Shown here piece after piece: positions 38,364 to 48,555 of a DNA stretch of 64,000 nucleotides. The stretch comes from Mariprofundus sp. (GTDB lineage: Bacteria > Pseudomonadota > Zetaproteobacteria > Mariprofundales > Mariprofundaceae): assembly GCA_021772775.1 (NCBI GenBank), contig JAJFLH010000010.1, forward strand, positions 1 through 64,000, read 5' to 3'. Made by a program: the position numbers and the translations under genes. The notes below the pieces were generated by a model. That model worked only from the letters and a program-made list of their open reading frames with translations. It ran no database searches and had not been told where the DNA came from. How positions within the stretch are numbered: position 1 is the first letter of the stretch; each line of letters starts with the position of its first letter.

Positions 38364-39734
38364 ATGAAGAGAAGTAATATAGAACTACTGGCTCCAGCCG
38401 GAACGATTCGCAATATGCATTATGCATTTGCCTATGGCGCAGATGCCGTTTATGCCGGCCAGCCGCGTTATTCTTTGCGTGTACGCAATAATGATTTTCA
38501 GCTGGATAACCTGAAAACAGGCATTGATGAAGCGCATGCACAGGGTAAAAAATTCTTTGTGGCGAGTAATTTACTGCCACATAATAATAAGCTCAAACGT
38601 TATCTGGAGCATATGCAGCCGGTGATTGATATGCAGCCGGATGCGTTGATTATGGCAGACCCGGGTCTGATTATGATGGTGCGCGAGCGTTGGCCGGATA
38701 TGCCAATTCACCTGTCGGTGCAGGCCAACACAATGAACTGGGCAGCAGTAAAATTTTGGCAGTCGATGGGTGTGAGCCGGATTATCTTATCGCGTGAATT
38801 GAGTCTCGATGAAGTTGAAGAGATACGTCAGCGCTGCCCGGATATTGAGCTCGAAGTGTTTGTGCATGGCGCTTTGTGCATGGCCTATTCGGGCCGTTGC
38901 CTGCTGTCTGGTTATTTTAATCATCGGGATGCCAATCAGGGTAGCTGTACCAATGCCTGCCGCTGGGATTATGGCATAGAAAAAGCTGCAGAAGATATCT
39001 CAGGTGACATTATTCCAATTCAGATACTTGATGGCATGAATGCCCAGCCCTTTGCAGATACCGGCAGTGTTGAGCGCCATCCGTTGGCTGATGAGGTCTA
39101 TACCTTGACTGAACCGAACCGTCCCGATGAACAGATACCGATATTTGAAGATGAACATGGCACTTATATCATGAACTCGAAAGATCTGCGTGCGGTGCAA
39201 CATGTAGAGCGACTCGTAAATATCGGAGTTGATTCGCTGAAGATCGAGGGGCGCACCAAATCCCACTATTATGTCGCTCGCACAGCACAAGCTTATCGCA
39301 AAGCCATTGATGATGCGGTGGCAGGAAGACCGTTTGATGAATCACTTATGTTCCAGCTCGATGCTTTGGCTAATCGTGGTTACACCGATGGTTTTTATAC
39401 CCGTAAACGCAGCTCAGCCACGCAGAACTATGAAACAGGCAATTCAAAGTTTGATGTGCAGCGTTTTGTCGGTGAAGTCGTGGCTTATGATGAAGAGACG
39501 AAACTGGCCGAGATTATCGTGAAAAATAAATTTTCAGTGGGTGATTCCATTGAACTGGTTAATCCGGGTGGGAACGTCACGTTCATTGTCGAGTCGATCA
39601 ATGACGCTCGTTATGGCCGTCCGATGGATGTGGCACCAGGAAGTGGTCATCAGGTGAAAATACCTATGCCAGTAAAACCAGATATGCATGCGCTGCTGGC
39701 TGTTAATCTGCATAGTCAGGACTTGGAAAAATGA
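38364..39734 (+). CDS. trhP: U32 peptidase-family tRNA hydroxylation protein TrhP
   Basis: A 456-residue protein of the YegQ branch of the U32 family, which uses prephenate to introduce 5-hydroxyuridine at tRNA position 34. Features include the N-terminal LLAPAGTIRNMHYAFAYGAD, the signature EVFVHGALCMAYSGRCLLS, Cys residues in SCTNACRWDYG that bind an iron-sulfur cluster, and a C-terminal beta-barrel domain (VGEVVAYDEETKLAEIIVKNK). Length matches E. coli YegQ (453). Confidence 0.93.
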   Translation: MKRSNIELLAPAGTIRNMHYAFAYGADAVYAGQPRYSLRVRNNDFQLDNLKTGIDEAHAQGKKFFVASNLLPHNNKLKRYLEHMQPVIDMQPDALIMADPGLIMMVRERWPDMPIHLSVQANTMNWAAVKFWQSMGVSRIILSRELSLDEVEEIRQRCPDIELEVFVHGALCMAYSGRCLLSGYFNHRDANQGSCTNACRWDYGIEKAAEDISGDIIPIQILDGMNAQPFADTGSVERHPLADEVYTLTEPNRPDEQIPIFEDEHGTYIMNSKDLRAVQHVERLVNIGVDSLKIEGRTKSHYYVARTAQAYRKAIDDAVAGRPFDESLMFQLDALANRGYTDGFYTRKRSSATQNYETGNSKFDVQRFVGEVVAYDEETKLAEIIVKNKFSVGDSIELVNPGGNVTFIVESINDARYGRPMDVAPGSGHQVKIPMPVKPDMHALLAVNLHSQDLEK

Positions 39735-39751
39735 GCTGATTGTTTTGATAA

Positions 39752-39778
39752 GGAAGGGCTGATTTATTCAGCACTTCC
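39752..39778 (+). terminator. Hairpin after trhP
   Basis: An 11-bp stem with one mismatch (39752-39762 with 39768-39778) around a TTTAT loop lies 17 bases after the trhP stop. It has no T tract, so it is a weak terminator or transcript-end stabiliser. The remaining spacer to aroG (39779-40008) contains another short GC-rich palindrome near 39954-39968 but no gene. Confidence 0.5.
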
Positions 39779-40008
39779 GAGCAGTCCATGGGCGGGCTGC
39801 CAAAGCTGGAATGTAAGTGGCTAGTTTGTAAGTCAAAGTAAAATGACGCTTTCGCTTTCACAGCCTGATTGCGTGCAAAACTCCTGAATCAGGGCGGCTT
39901 AAAATAGCGGTCTGTTTCAAGGACTAACAGTTTTTATCGTTTTCTGCGATACTGCGCGCCGCTGGCGCGAGCTGGTGGTGATTAAGGTTCAGGAAGGTAT
40001 CAAGAATC

Positions 40009-41073
40009 ATGGCAATGAAATATAACACTGACGACATCCGCATTAGTGGTATGAGTGAAATCGCAGCACCCGAACAGGTGCATGCTGAACACCAGATTAC
40101 CGATGCTGCTGCACGCACTACGCATGATACGCGTGTTGCAATTCATGATATTTTGCAGGGTGAAGATGATCGCCTTTTGGTCATTGTTGGGCCGTGTTCG
40201 ATTCATAATCCGGATGCTGCACTTGAATATGCCAAACATATTCATCGTATGCGCAATGAACTGGGGCGGGATTTATTGATCGTGATGCGGGTCTATTTTG
40301 AGAAGCCGCGTACCACAGTCGGTTGGAAAGGCCTGATCAATGATCCTAATCTGGATAACTCCTTTGAAATCAATAAAGGCATTCGATTGGCGCGGAAGCT
40401 GTTATTAGATGTCAATGAGATGGGCGTGCCAGCCGGTACCGAATTCCTTGATCTGATTAGCCCGCAATATGTCGCTGATCTGGTCAGTTGGGGGGCTATT
40501 GGAGCGCGTACGACTGAGTCTCAGGGGCATCGTGAGTTAGCCAGTGGCCTCTCTTGCCCGGTTGGTTTCAAAAATGGTACCAATGGTGGCTTCCGCATTG
40601 CGATTGATGCGATTCATGCTGCTCGCCATCCACATGTGTTTTTGTCGTTAACCAAATCAGGAAAATCAGCCATCTTCTCTACTGCTGGTAATGAAGATTG
40701 CCATATTATTTTACGTGGTGGTAACGATGAGCCTAATTACGATGCTGCGAGTATCGCTCGGGCTTCGGCTGAATTGGAAGCGGCCAGTCTGTCCGGCAAT
40801 TTAATGGTAGATTGTAGCCATGCTAATTCACGCAAACAGTTCAAGCGTCAGATAGAAGTGGGCGAAGACTTGGCAGACCAAGTTTCAGCAGGTAACCGTG
40901 CGATCACAGGTGTGATGATTGAGTCTCATTTGAATGAAGGCAGACAGGATATTGTGGTTGGTGAAAAACCTGCTTTTGGTATCAGCGTTACGGATGCATG
41001 TTTGGGTTGGGATGATACTGAAGCCTTGTTAAATACATTGGCAGAGGCTGTACGCAAACGTCGCGAAAGATAA
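40009..41073 (+). CDS. aroG: 3-deoxy-7-phosphoheptulonate synthase (DAHP synthase, type I)
   Basis: A 354-residue enzyme catalysing the first step of the shikimate pathway, condensing phosphoenolpyruvate with erythrose 4-phosphate. Conserved blocks are LLVIVGPCSIHNPDAALEYA, MRVYFEKPRTTVGWKGLIND, GARTTESQGHRELASGLS and DCSHANSRKQ. The N-terminal segment present in feedback-regulated isoenzymes is retained, but which aromatic amino acid inhibits it cannot be read. A GC-rich palindrome and a possible promoter precede it. Confidence 0.97.
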   Translation: MAMKYNTDDIRISGMSEIAAPEQVHAEHQITDAAARTTHDTRVAIHDILQGEDDRLLVIVGPCSIHNPDAALEYAKHIHRMRNELGRDLLIVMRVYFEKPRTTVGWKGLINDPNLDNSFEINKGIRLARKLLLDVNEMGVPAGTEFLDLISPQYVADLVSWGAIGARTTESQGHRELASGLSCPVGFKNGTNGGFRIAIDAIHAARHPHVFLSLTKSGKSAIFSTAGNEDCHIILRGGNDEPNYDAASIARASAELEAASLSGNLMVDCSHANSRKQFKRQIEVGEDLADQVSAGNRAITGVMIESHLNEGRQDIVVGEKPAFGISVTDACLGWDDTEALLNTLAEAVRKRRER

Positions 41074-41075
41074 TA

Positions 41076-41122
41076 GTAAGCTTAGCAGTCAGGTGGGATA
41101 ATCCACTGACTGCTAAGCTTAC
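41076..41122. terminator. Long perfect inverted repeat between convergent aroG and RRM genes
   Basis: A 17-bp perfect stem (41076-41092 with 41106-41122) with a 13-base loop starts three bases after the aroG stop and ends eight bases before the RRM gene stop. There is no T run on either side. It is well placed as a shared bidirectional transcript end or RNA 3' stabiliser for the two convergent genes. Confidence 0.75.
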
Positions 41123-41129
41123 AGCTTAC

Positions 41130-41603
41130 TTATGAATCTTGGTCGTCTTTCTTTTTAGCTTCGTTGATACGCAGTGTGCGCCCGGCGTAATCAGTACCAT
41201 CAAGATGCTCAATGGCTGCTTTGGCTCCGGCGCTGTTCATTTCAACAAAACCATAACCTTTAAAGCGTTTGCTGCGACGATCTTTAACCAGACGAATATC
41301 GAGTACATCGCCGTATGGTGAGAAAATGTTTTTTACATCATCTTCACCTGCATTAAACGGTAAATTGCCCACGTAGATATTGCTGCTCTCTCCACTGCTA
41401 GCATCTGATCCTGCTGCTTTTGCCCCTGATTTTGGCACCAGAGCAACCAATAAACCGCCGAATACAGAGCCAATGAATAGACCTGTTGCCAAGACGGAGC
41501 CTGCAGGTACACCTGTAAAACCAAAGCTGTTACCTAGAAAGTAACCCACTAATGCAACAGCTGTGGACACGGCCAATAATTTTATAAAACAAGAACTTGT
41601 CAT
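41130..41603 (-). CDS. Membrane-anchored RRM RNA-binding protein
   Basis: I start at the ATG at 41603, preceded by GGAGAGATAGT; an upstream start at 41693 has no such site. The 157-residue product has two hydrophobic segments at about residues 7-24 and 36-58, a Gly/Ser/Ala linker, then a single RRM at about 73-152 with RNP2 IYVGNL and RNP1 KGYGFVEM. The tail is charged (NEAKKKDDQDS). Stand-alone bacterial RRM proteins are common, but an N-terminal membrane hairpin is less so. A role in membrane-associated RNA metabolism is inference. Confidence 0.88.
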   Translation of the reverse strand: MTSSCFIKLLAVSTAVALVGYFLGNSFGFTGVPAGSVLATGLFIGSVFGGLLVALVPKSGAKAAGSDASSGESSNIYVGNLPFNAGEDDVKNIFSPYGDVLDIRLVKDRRSKRFKGYGFVEMNSAGAKAAIEHLDGTDYAGRTLRINEAKKKDDQDS

Positions 41604-41786
41604 ACTATCTCTCCCTGCTGCAGAAAGACGCAGCTTCAAGAGCGAAGAATGCCAAGAATGTTGATGAAAAGCACGGCTTATCCATGAGATCACCGCGTGA
41701 ATATAAATTGTTAAAAGAAACAGTGCTTGATTTACTTGTTTTGCCCTTATTTATTGTAGGATGCAATAAAATCAGCATCTCATAGA

Positions 41787-42713
41787 ATGGGCGACATGAG
41801 CCGTAAAATTATCCCTATCCAAACAGAATCACAAGGCAAACCGATGGTGGGTAAACCATCATGGCTGAAAGTACGCGCGCCGATGTCCAAAGAGTACAAA
41901 GACATTGTTAGCATGATGCGCGAATTGAAGCTGAACACGGTTTGTGAAGAGGCATCCTGCCCTAATATTGGCGGCTGCTGGAAACAGGGTTCGGCCACGT
42001 TCATGATTTTAGGTCGGGTGTGTACGCGCACCTGTGCTTTTTGTGATGTTGAAACAGGTCGTCCTGATCCCGTTGACGCTGCTGAACCGATCAATCTGGC
42101 CAAAGCTGTGGCGAAGATTGGCTTGAAACATGTGGTGATCACATCGGTAGATCGTGATGATCTCAAAGATGGTGGCGCTGGCCACTATGCGACAGTGATT
42201 CGTGAGTTAAAGGCGCGTCAGCCCGAAGTGACGATTGAAATTCTTACTCCTGATTTTCAGCGTAAAGCGGATTCATGTTTGAATACGATCATGGATGCCA
42301 AACCGGATATCTTTAATCACAATCTTGAAACCGTGCCTCGTCTGTATCGTTCCGTTCGCCCCGGAGCACGTTATTTCACCAGTTTACGTCTGTTGCAGCG
42401 TGCCAAAGAGATTGATCCAACAGTGGTCACTAAATCGGGCATTATGCTTGGCTTGGGTGAAGAGCGTGATGAAGTATTACAGGTCTTGGATGATATGCGT
42501 GAAGCGAATATCGATATCCTCACCATTGGCCAATATCTACGTCCCAGTGAAAAACATCATCCGGTGATGAAATACTGGACGCCGGAAGAGTTTGACGATT
42601 TCAAATACATCGCCGAGAAAAAAGGTTTTGGTATGGTTGCGTCTGGCCCGTTGGTGCGTTCCTCTTTCCATGCCGATGAAGTATTTCAAGGCCTGAAGTT
42701 GCGAGGCAAATAA
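41787..42713 (+). CDS. lipA: Lipoyl synthase
   Basis: A 308-residue radical-SAM enzyme inserting two sulfurs into protein-bound octanoate. The N-terminal auxiliary cluster motif [12 protein letters not shown] and the radical-SAM motif [11 protein letters not shown] are intact, as is the C-terminal serine-containing RSSFHADE block. lipB is not adjacent. The spacer before it (41604-41786) is AT-rich and contains no other gene. Confidence 0.97.
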   Translation: MGDMSRKIIPIQTESQGKPMVGKPSWLKVRAPMSKEYKDIVSMMRELKLNTVCEEASCPNIGGCWKQGSATFMILGRVCTRTCAFCDVETGRPDPVDAAEPINLAKAVAKIGLKHVVITSVDRDDLKDGGAGHYATVIRELKARQPEVTIEILTPDFQRKADSCLNTIMDAKPDIFNHNLETVPRLYRSVRPGARYFTSLRLLQRAKEIDPTVVTKSGIMLGLGEERDEVLQVLDDMREANIDILTIGQYLRPSEKHHPVMKYWTPEEFDDFKYIAEKKGFGMVASGPLVRSSFHADEVFQGLKLRGK

Positions 42714-42743
42714 TTTTCTTCTGTGGTTGTGGATGCACCTTGA

Positions 42744-42986
42744 ATGCAGATTAAACATCATATATCTCTGGCCCGAGCTGTGCGCATCTTTGAGCTGACC
42801 AGGCGAAAACGATTCTCTAAAGCAGCTTTGAGTGAGCTGGTTGATGGCGATCCCGATCCAACAGGCATCGACATGATAATAGAGCAGTACGGCATCAAGC
42901 CACCAAAGACCCAGTACAGTAAAAAGATGATTGCTCTGGCCTATAAAAGAGCCCTACAAAGCGCCAAAGAATCTGGGCTGGTTTGA
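42744..42986 (+). CDS. Small basic protein of unknown function
   Basis: An 80-residue Lys/Arg-rich, probably helical protein (MQIKHHISLARAVRIFELTRR). No domain, signal peptide or membrane segment is recognised, and the ribosome binding site is poor. It lies 30 bases after lipA on the same strand and before a degraded region. It may be a real small gene or a relic; I give it modest confidence. Confidence 0.45.
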   Translation: MQIKHHISLARAVRIFELTRRKRFSKAALSELVDGDPDPTGIDMIIEQYGIKPPKTQYSKKMIALAYKRALQSAKESGLV

Positions 42987-43317
42987 TTCATTGACCAATG
43001 ACCTCAGCATCGGATACTCATTACTTAGTGTGTAACTAAATAGTGTGTTCTTGGGTTTAAGTAGCTCAATGGCATAGGCTTTGAGTGTTTTGTTCATGTC
43101 TTGCTTGGCTGAACTGTTGCAGAGAGTTGCTATGTTAGTGATCGAGGGCTTGTTCTTTCTTTGACGGAAAAGAACGAAAGATAATTCATCAGGATAGCTG
43201 AATTAGACGCCTGGAAAGGCGGGGTGAAACACTGAGGGCTAGACAGCCCTAATCAAGGGAACGCTTATGTTGATTCGAGCTATCCATAGCTCTCACCCTG
43301 CGGGTTAGCTAAAGCTA
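42987..43317. other. Gene-poor spacer upstream of the IS3 remnant
   Basis: No protein or RNA gene is supported here. Small inverted repeats are visible, including AGGGCT/AGCCCT around 43228-43245 and the palindrome GAGCTATCCATAGCTC around 43277-43292. These look like remnants of dispersed repeats rather than gene parts. Confidence 0.5.
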
Positions 43318-43509
43318 GTCCACAATTGTACAGGGTAGTACACAACACGCCCAAGCGCCCTAAACATCGGCAACTGAATAACCTCGTTCGGTCACCTGCT
43401 TTACTGCTTCAACCTTAAATTCTTCCGTAAATCTCCGTCTCATAAACACCTCTCATGTCATTCCACTTTGGAGCTAGATTTGTGTCTACTGTTTTGAGGG
43501 TAGTCCACC
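43318..43509 (-). mobile_element. IS3-family insertion sequence remnant
   Basis: On the minus strand, codons from ATG at 43443 to TAG at 43360 read MRRRFTEEFKVEAVKQVTERG and then YSVADV before the stop. This is the start of an IS3-family OrfA helix-turn-helix transposase. The sequence upstream of it, ending around 43509 with TGGACTACCCTCAAAACAGT on the minus strand, resembles an IS3-type terminal end. Nearly all of OrfA and all of OrfB (DDE catalytic domain) are gone, and the opposite end near 43318 only loosely resembles the first, so the outer bounds are approximate. Confidence 0.7.
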
Positions 43510-43733
43510 CCATTTTCGAAGTTTAACTTCCATATATTCACCTGAGAGTCATGCCATAAGTTATTGGCAACAGCATACTGCCAAAGTTCGCTTTGGGTCG
43601 GAAGCAGTCACTAATGCGATACTTTATAGCCTATAATTTGTTTCGCATCATCAATATTTCCATCGTTTGGAGGCAATCTTGCTTCACTGTAGCGGAATCG
43701 TTTCTGGGGCGACTACTCGATTGAGGTGCAAGA

Positions 43734-45185
43734 ATGCGAAGAATTATCCATTACGCTATTGCGATGGCGATTATTCCTATCTATGGGGTTCAGGTTTGCC
43801 CCTTTATTGAAGGGCTATCGCCGCTCTGGGTGGTGATGCCTACTGTTATGCTGTTTGTGCTGCAATACGGCATTGGCATTCCATTGTGGGCACGCTTTGT
43901 AAAACAACAAACACTGTCAAAACAGGTGCGCTTAGCATTTGTGCTGGAGATGAGTCTGTTTGTCTCTGCCGGTATTTTGTTGGCGCTGTTCAATACTCTG
44001 CTATACGACTTTCCACTGATGAGTGGGTTTAAGATTATCGTTGGTTTTGCAGGGCTTGGTTTCTTTGCTGCAATTGATCTGGCGCTCGAGGCAGAGCGCA
44101 GTGTGGCTGATACTGTGATGACACAGGGGATCAGCATTGATCCGACGCAGGGTTATTTTCCGATGACATCCAAAATGGTTCTGTTTGCTACGGCGAGTGT
44201 GGTGCTGGTGGTCGGCATCTTTATTCTGCTGGTGATCAAAGATTTGGATTGGTTGGTTCAAGTGGGTAGCAGCATTACTCTGGCTGAAGGGCGCCTTTCT
44301 ATTCTCAAAGAGTTTTTGTTTGTTATGGCGGTGATTCTTCCTCATATGTTAAATATCATTTTTTCCTATTCGCGTAATATACGAGCGGCTTTTGATGCTC
44401 AGAACATTTTACTGACTCAAGCCTGTGGTGGCGATTACTCAGGCTCTATCGCTGTCAGTTCTACCGATGAATTTGGTATCATGGCCAAACAGAGCAATGA
44501 AGTGGTCAAAACGATTCGTGATCGAACCGAGGAGCTACGGCGTACCCGAGATGTGAGTATTCTGGCCCTTGCAACGTTGGCTGAAACTCGCGATAACGAG
44601 ACCGGTGCACATATTTTACGTACCCAACGTTATGTTCGGGCACTGGCATTGCAGTTAAAGAGTCATCCTCGATTTTCGGCATATCTTGATGATGAAACCA
44701 TTGATCTTTTATATAAATCAGCACCACTGCATGATGTCGGTAAAGTGGGTATCCCCGACGCAATACTGCTAAAGCCCGGCAAACTGAGTTTTGAAGAGTT
44801 TGTGATTATGAAGGCCCATGCCCAAATCGGTGCAGATGCGCTTGCCATTGCAGAAGATGAGTTGGGTGGCAGTTCATTTTTGCTTATCGCTCAGGAGATT
44901 TCGCTCACTCATCATGAAAAGTGGGACGGTAGTGGTTATCCGTCCGGGTTGAGTGGAGAAACGATCCCGTGTTCGGGGCGACTTATGGCTGTTGCTGATG
45001 TCTATGATGCGCTGATCTCAAAACGGGTCTATAAACCCGCATTCTCACATGAGAAAGCACGGGAAATTATTATGGAAGGTAGAGGAACGCATTTCGATCC
45101 GGATATTGTAGATGCCTTTATTGCTGCTGAGGTTGTATTTTGCTCAATTGCCAAACAATATGGTGATAATCAACCGAGTGAGTAA
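43734..45185 (+). CDS. Membrane-bound HD-GYP domain protein
   Basis: A 483-residue protein with about six N-terminal membrane segments (residues 1-220), a short linker region and a C-terminal HD-GYP domain. His333-Asp334 form the HD metal motif in PLHDVGKVGIPDAILLK, and Gly401-Tyr402-Pro403 the GYP motif in DGSGYPSG. HD-GYP proteins hydrolyse cyclic di-GMP, so this is a candidate membrane-sensing c-di-GMP phosphodiesterase controlling surface or biofilm behaviour. There is no receiver domain, and the input signal is unknown. It stands alone between a degraded region and the convergent YyaL gene. Confidence 0.9.
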   Translation: MRRIIHYAIAMAIIPIYGVQVCPFIEGLSPLWVVMPTVMLFVLQYGIGIPLWARFVKQQTLSKQVRLAFVLEMSLFVSAGILLALFNTLLYDFPLMSGFKIIVGFAGLGFFAAIDLALEAERSVADTVMTQGISIDPTQGYFPMTSKMVLFATASVVLVVGIFILLVIKDLDWLVQVGSSITLAEGRLSILKEFLFVMAVILPHMLNIIFSYSRNIRAAFDAQNILLTQACGGDYSGSIAVSSTDEFGIMAKQSNEVVKTIRDRTEELRRTRDVSILALATLAETRDNETGAHILRTQRYVRALALQLKSHPRFSAYLDDETIDLLYKSAPLHDVGKVGIPDAILLKPGKLSFEEFVIMKAHAQIGADALAIAEDELGGSSFLLIAQEISLTHHEKWDGSGYPSGLSGETIPCSGRLMAVADVYDALISKRVYKPAFSHEKAREIIMEGRGTHFDPDIVDAFIAAEVVFCSIAKQYGDNQPSE

Positions 45186-45299
45186 CAGCCTGAAGGTTTC
45201 AGAGGAAAGTTTTAAAGCAGCTAAATGGCTTTGCTGGTTGTGCGTAGGATAGAGTAATCGCCCACATTTCTTTTCTGTAAGGCTCACTACTTGAGTTCA

Positions 45300-47423
45300 T
45301 TATTCCAAATATTTTTTCAACTCATCGAGATCGTTGGTGGGGCGATTGCATTGGAAGTTTTCGCAGACGTAAGCAGTAACTTTGCCATCAATAGCTGTTT
45401 GACCTTGCGTGAAAGGGGCCAGTTTTTCGATCTCTTTATCATGCCATAGTACTACGGTGTTGGGGCGATAGTGTTGTTCGATAATCTCTAACATGCTGGT
45501 GGCAGCGGCGGAATTACGGTCTCCAGCTAAAACGATCTCCCGTCCGCTGCTTTCAGCCAATAGCACAGCAGAAAGCATATGCAACACGCCACTTGGCGCC
45601 GCTTTGGCGGTCGAGCTAAAATGATTGGCCAGATCGGCAGCTTCTTTTTCCAACTCTGCGTTACCGGTCAGGCGCGAGAGGCGCAGCAGATTGTGCATGG
45701 CAACGCCATTGCCGGAGGGTAGTGCTGCATCGAAGATCTCCATCGGACGTGCAATTAGCTCATCACTCTCTTCAACCAGATAAAAACCACCGCCTTTACC
45801 CTTAAACTTTTTGAGCATGGTGTTGTTTAACAGGAGAGCAGACTCAAGCCAGCGCGATTCAAAGCTGGCTTCATAGAGCTCTGTTAAGCCCCAAACCATA
45901 GAGCTGTAATCTTCCAGTTGCCCATTGATGGCTGCTTTGCCAAGCCGCCAGCGATGCAGTAAGAGGCCATCATTGTGCAGATTATTAAGGATGAAATCCG
46001 CAGCTTGTGCTGCTGCTTCGATATAACGCGGCTCATTCAAAATGCGTCCGGTCATGGCGAGTGCTGCAATGCTTAAGCCGTTCCAGTCGGTTAATACTTT
46101 ATCATCAAGAAATGGGCGAATACGTTTCTCGCGCAGGGCAAACAACTTCGTCCTGTCCGCTGCAAAGCGTTCTATATCGGCCGAGCCTGGACGATGTAGG
46201 ATATTGTCGCCTGTTTTGTTGTGACTGGTTTCATCAATGAAATTGCCGTCCTTTTCAACGCCATAGGCCTGCATGAATGCATCTGCACGTTTACCCAAAA
46301 GCACTTTTATCTCTGCTGCACTCCAAACATAAAACTTGCCTTCCACGCCTTCTGAATCGGCATCTTCAGCAGAATAGAGTCCACCATTGGCATGGCGCAT
46401 ATCGCGCAATAGATAATCGGCAATGTCACGGGCCGTATCACCAAGATCGCTGTTGCGCGTGGCTGCAAACGCTTCGCTATAGGCCATCATCAACATGGCC
46501 TGGTCATAGAGCATTTTCTCAAAGTGCGGCAGTAACCACTTTTCATCAGTGGAGTAACGATGGAAGCCACCGCCTAATTGATCGTGAATACCGCCGCGTT
46601 GCATCGCTAACAGCGTTTTTTCAACCATGGAGAAGGCTTCGGGTTCCTCTTTGAGAACAGCATAACGCAGCAGAAATAGTAAGCGTTGGGCAGAAGGGAA
46701 TTTGGGTGCAGCTCCAAAACCACCATAGCTGACATCAAACTCTTTGGCGGTTGCAATATAGGCTTGATCAATCAGCCCCATATTCATTTCACCACTCTCT
46801 CCATTTGGTGAAATCGAAGAGCTGCTCACAAGAATACTGCGTTTGAGTGCGGCCTGTATGGATTCGGCTGATGCTTCGATTTTCTGGCGATCCTGCTGCC
46901 ACATCGTTCCCACCCTCTCGGCTAGCTCAATCAGCCCCAGGCGTCCAAAACGTCCATGTTTGGGTAAATAGGTGGCTGCATAAAAAGGCTTTTTATCGGC
47001 TGTGAGTAATAGGTTTAACGGCCAGCCACCGCTGCCATTCATCAGCTGAGCGGCACGCATATAGACTGCATCGATGTCCGGGCGTTCCTCTCGGTCCACT
47101 TTGATGCTGATAAAATAGCGGTTGAGTACTTCTGCAACATCAGGATCTTCGAAGGATTCATTCTCCATCACATGACACCAGTGACAGGTTGAGTAGCCGA
47201 TGGATAGAAGTACTGGTTTGTTCTGTAAGCGTGCTAAGGCAAAAGCATCTTCACCCCATGGTAACCAGTTGACGGGATTGTGAGCATGCTGCTGTAGATA
47301 GGGGCTGGATTCGTGAATCAGGGCATTGGTGTATGCATGATGATCATTCACGCTGGCCTCCTGACTATGTGCTGTAGAAATTATCATGCCTGAGATCAGG
47401 CATGATAATATAGCTTTAAGCAT
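45300..47423 (-). CDS. Thioredoxin-domain protein, YyaL/SSP411 family
   Basis: I start at the ATG at 47423 ([20 protein letters not shown]), which gives a signal-like N terminus and an 8-base overlap with the upstream gene; a start at 47558 would run far into that gene in another frame. The 707-residue product has an N-terminal DUF255 thioredoxin-like domain with [20 protein letters not shown], including the CxxC pair, followed by an alpha/alpha barrel related to N-acylglucosamine 2-epimerases. The exported location would be unusual, since many relatives are cytosolic. Function is unknown. Confidence 0.88.
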   Translation of the reverse strand: MLKAILSCLISGMIISTAHSQEASVNDHHAYTNALIHESSPYLQQHAHNPVNWLPWGEDAFALARLQNKPVLLSIGYSTCHWCHVMENESFEDPDVAEVLNRYFISIKVDREERPDIDAVYMRAAQLMNGSGGWPLNLLLTADKKPFYAATYLPKHGRFGRLGLIELAERVGTMWQQDRQKIEASAESIQAALKRSILVSSSSISPNGESGEMNMGLIDQAYIATAKEFDVSYGGFGAAPKFPSAQRLLFLLRYAVLKEEPEAFSMVEKTLLAMQRGGIHDQLGGGFHRYSTDEKWLLPHFEKMLYDQAMLMMAYSEAFAATRNSDLGDTARDIADYLLRDMRHANGGLYSAEDADSEGVEGKFYVWSAAEIKVLLGKRADAFMQAYGVEKDGNFIDETSHNKTGDNILHRPGSADIERFAADRTKLFALREKRIRPFLDDKVLTDWNGLSIAALAMTGRILNEPRYIEAAAQAADFILNNLHNDGLLLHRWRLGKAAINGQLEDYSSMVWGLTELYEASFESRWLESALLLNNTMLKKFKGKGGGFYLVEESDELIARPMEIFDAALPSGNGVAMHNLLRLSRLTGNAELEKEAADLANHFSSTAKAAPSGVLHMLSAVLLAESSGREIVLAGDRNSAAATSMLEIIEQHYRPNTVVLWHDKEIEKLAPFTQGQTAIDGKVTAYVCENFQCNRPTNDLDELKKYLE

Positions 47424-48555
47424 GCGCCTCTTTTCGAATTGCAAAAGATACTGCTTCACCCGGCTCATCTCCCAGACAACAGACCGAATGCCAAACACAG
47501 GTTTCGAGATCGCGTTGTGGCATGAGCAGCACATCTCCGGCATGCAGGATATAAGCAAAGCCCTGCGTAATTAAATATTCGATAAAAGCAGGGCATCTAT
47601 CCATGATGGCTTCGACAAGCTCATGGTCGTTTTCATCCAGGTAGTCAGCCAAACGCGTTTGATCTTGCAACAGTTGATGCAAAGAAGCCTGGTCGCTCTG
47701 GCTTGGGATCACTGATGCAATATCCGCTGTGTGTTCAGGATTATTGGCAAAATTAATCAGTTCATCCATTAGGGTAGGTTTAGTCAAGGCTAGCCAGAAG
47801 GTGCTACCTGAAAGTTGAGCATAGACTACGCCATCATGGCCGCGTTCAACATCGTGGTGCATCTGTGCACCACCACCGGGAGCATTGAAATAGACGATAC
47901 GTTCTACAAAGGCAGCTGCGCCATCGAGCATATCGTGCAGTAGTGGCTGCAGTTGGGCATTTTGAGTCAAGGCGGCTGATTCTGGAAACAGCGCATCACA
48001 TAACTTTCCAGCCCATAACTGGCGCACTGGATCAGCGGCGACATCTTCCAAACATTCCATGCCAAAGGAGAAACGGAACCGCAGTGATGCATCATCTTCA
48101 AGGAATGAGAGCCATGAAGCTTTGCACCATAAATCTTCGGCTAGGGCCTGATCATTTTGGGCTAAAGCAGCACCATCAGAGTCGACAGCAACAGCATCAA
48201 AATAAACTTTTTCGATGGCCTGCTCATCGTGTTCTTCCATCGACGACGCTACGAGCGGAAACTGATCAGCTAAACGGTCTGTATAGGGTGGTAGATCAAG
48301 ACTGGGCGTGATCTCGCCGGATGAGAGAGTCGATTGCATCAATTGGTGCGATTGCTCGATGTCGGCCTGCCACTCTTTGACGGATAGCAGGGCAGGCAGC
48401 ATACAGGCCTTGTCCTGTTGCCAGAGGGATACAATATCTGCATGTGCGGGCATGGCAGGGCGTTTATCTTCGCTTACCCAGCCAAGCTGGAAACCACGGC
48501 GTATTAATGGTTTATGTTCATTCGAATCTGTTTGTTTTAGGTATTGAATAGCCAT
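47416..48555 (-). CDS. Cupin/JmjC-like protein between pckA and the YyaL gene
   Basis: A 379-residue soluble protein. The core [20 protein letters not shown] puts a His-His-Asp group at residues 233-235, and [12 protein letters not shown] with His356 in VWHSVCCL lies in the C-terminal quarter. This spacing suits the H-x-D...H metal triad of cupin or JmjC-like dioxygenases. I do not recognise a specific family and infer the fold only from these motifs. It overlaps pckA by one base and the following gene by 8 bases. Confidence 0.7.
   Translation of the reverse strand: MAIQYLKQTDSNEHKPLIRRGFQLGWVSEDKRPAMPAHADIVSLWQQDKACMLPALLSVKEWQADIEQSHQLMQSTLSSGEITPSLDLPPYTDRLADQFPLVASSMEEHDEQAIEKVYFDAVAVDSDGAALAQNDQALAEDLWCKASWLSFLEDDASLRFRFSFGMECLEDVAADPVRQLWAGKLCDALFPESAALTQNAQLQPLLHDMLDGAAAFVERIVYFNAPGGGAQMHHDVERGHDGVVYAQLSGSTFWLALTKPTLMDELINFANNPEHTADIASVIPSQSDQASLHQLLQDQTRLADYLDENDHELVEAIMDRCPAFIEYLITQGFAYILHAGDVLLMPQRDLETCVWHSVCCLGDEPGEAVSFAIRKEAHA

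Noticed and set aside
46277-46654. 125-codon open frame antisense to the YyaL gene
   Set aside because: His/Arg/Gln-rich product typical of reading the opposite strand of a real gene; no supporting signals.
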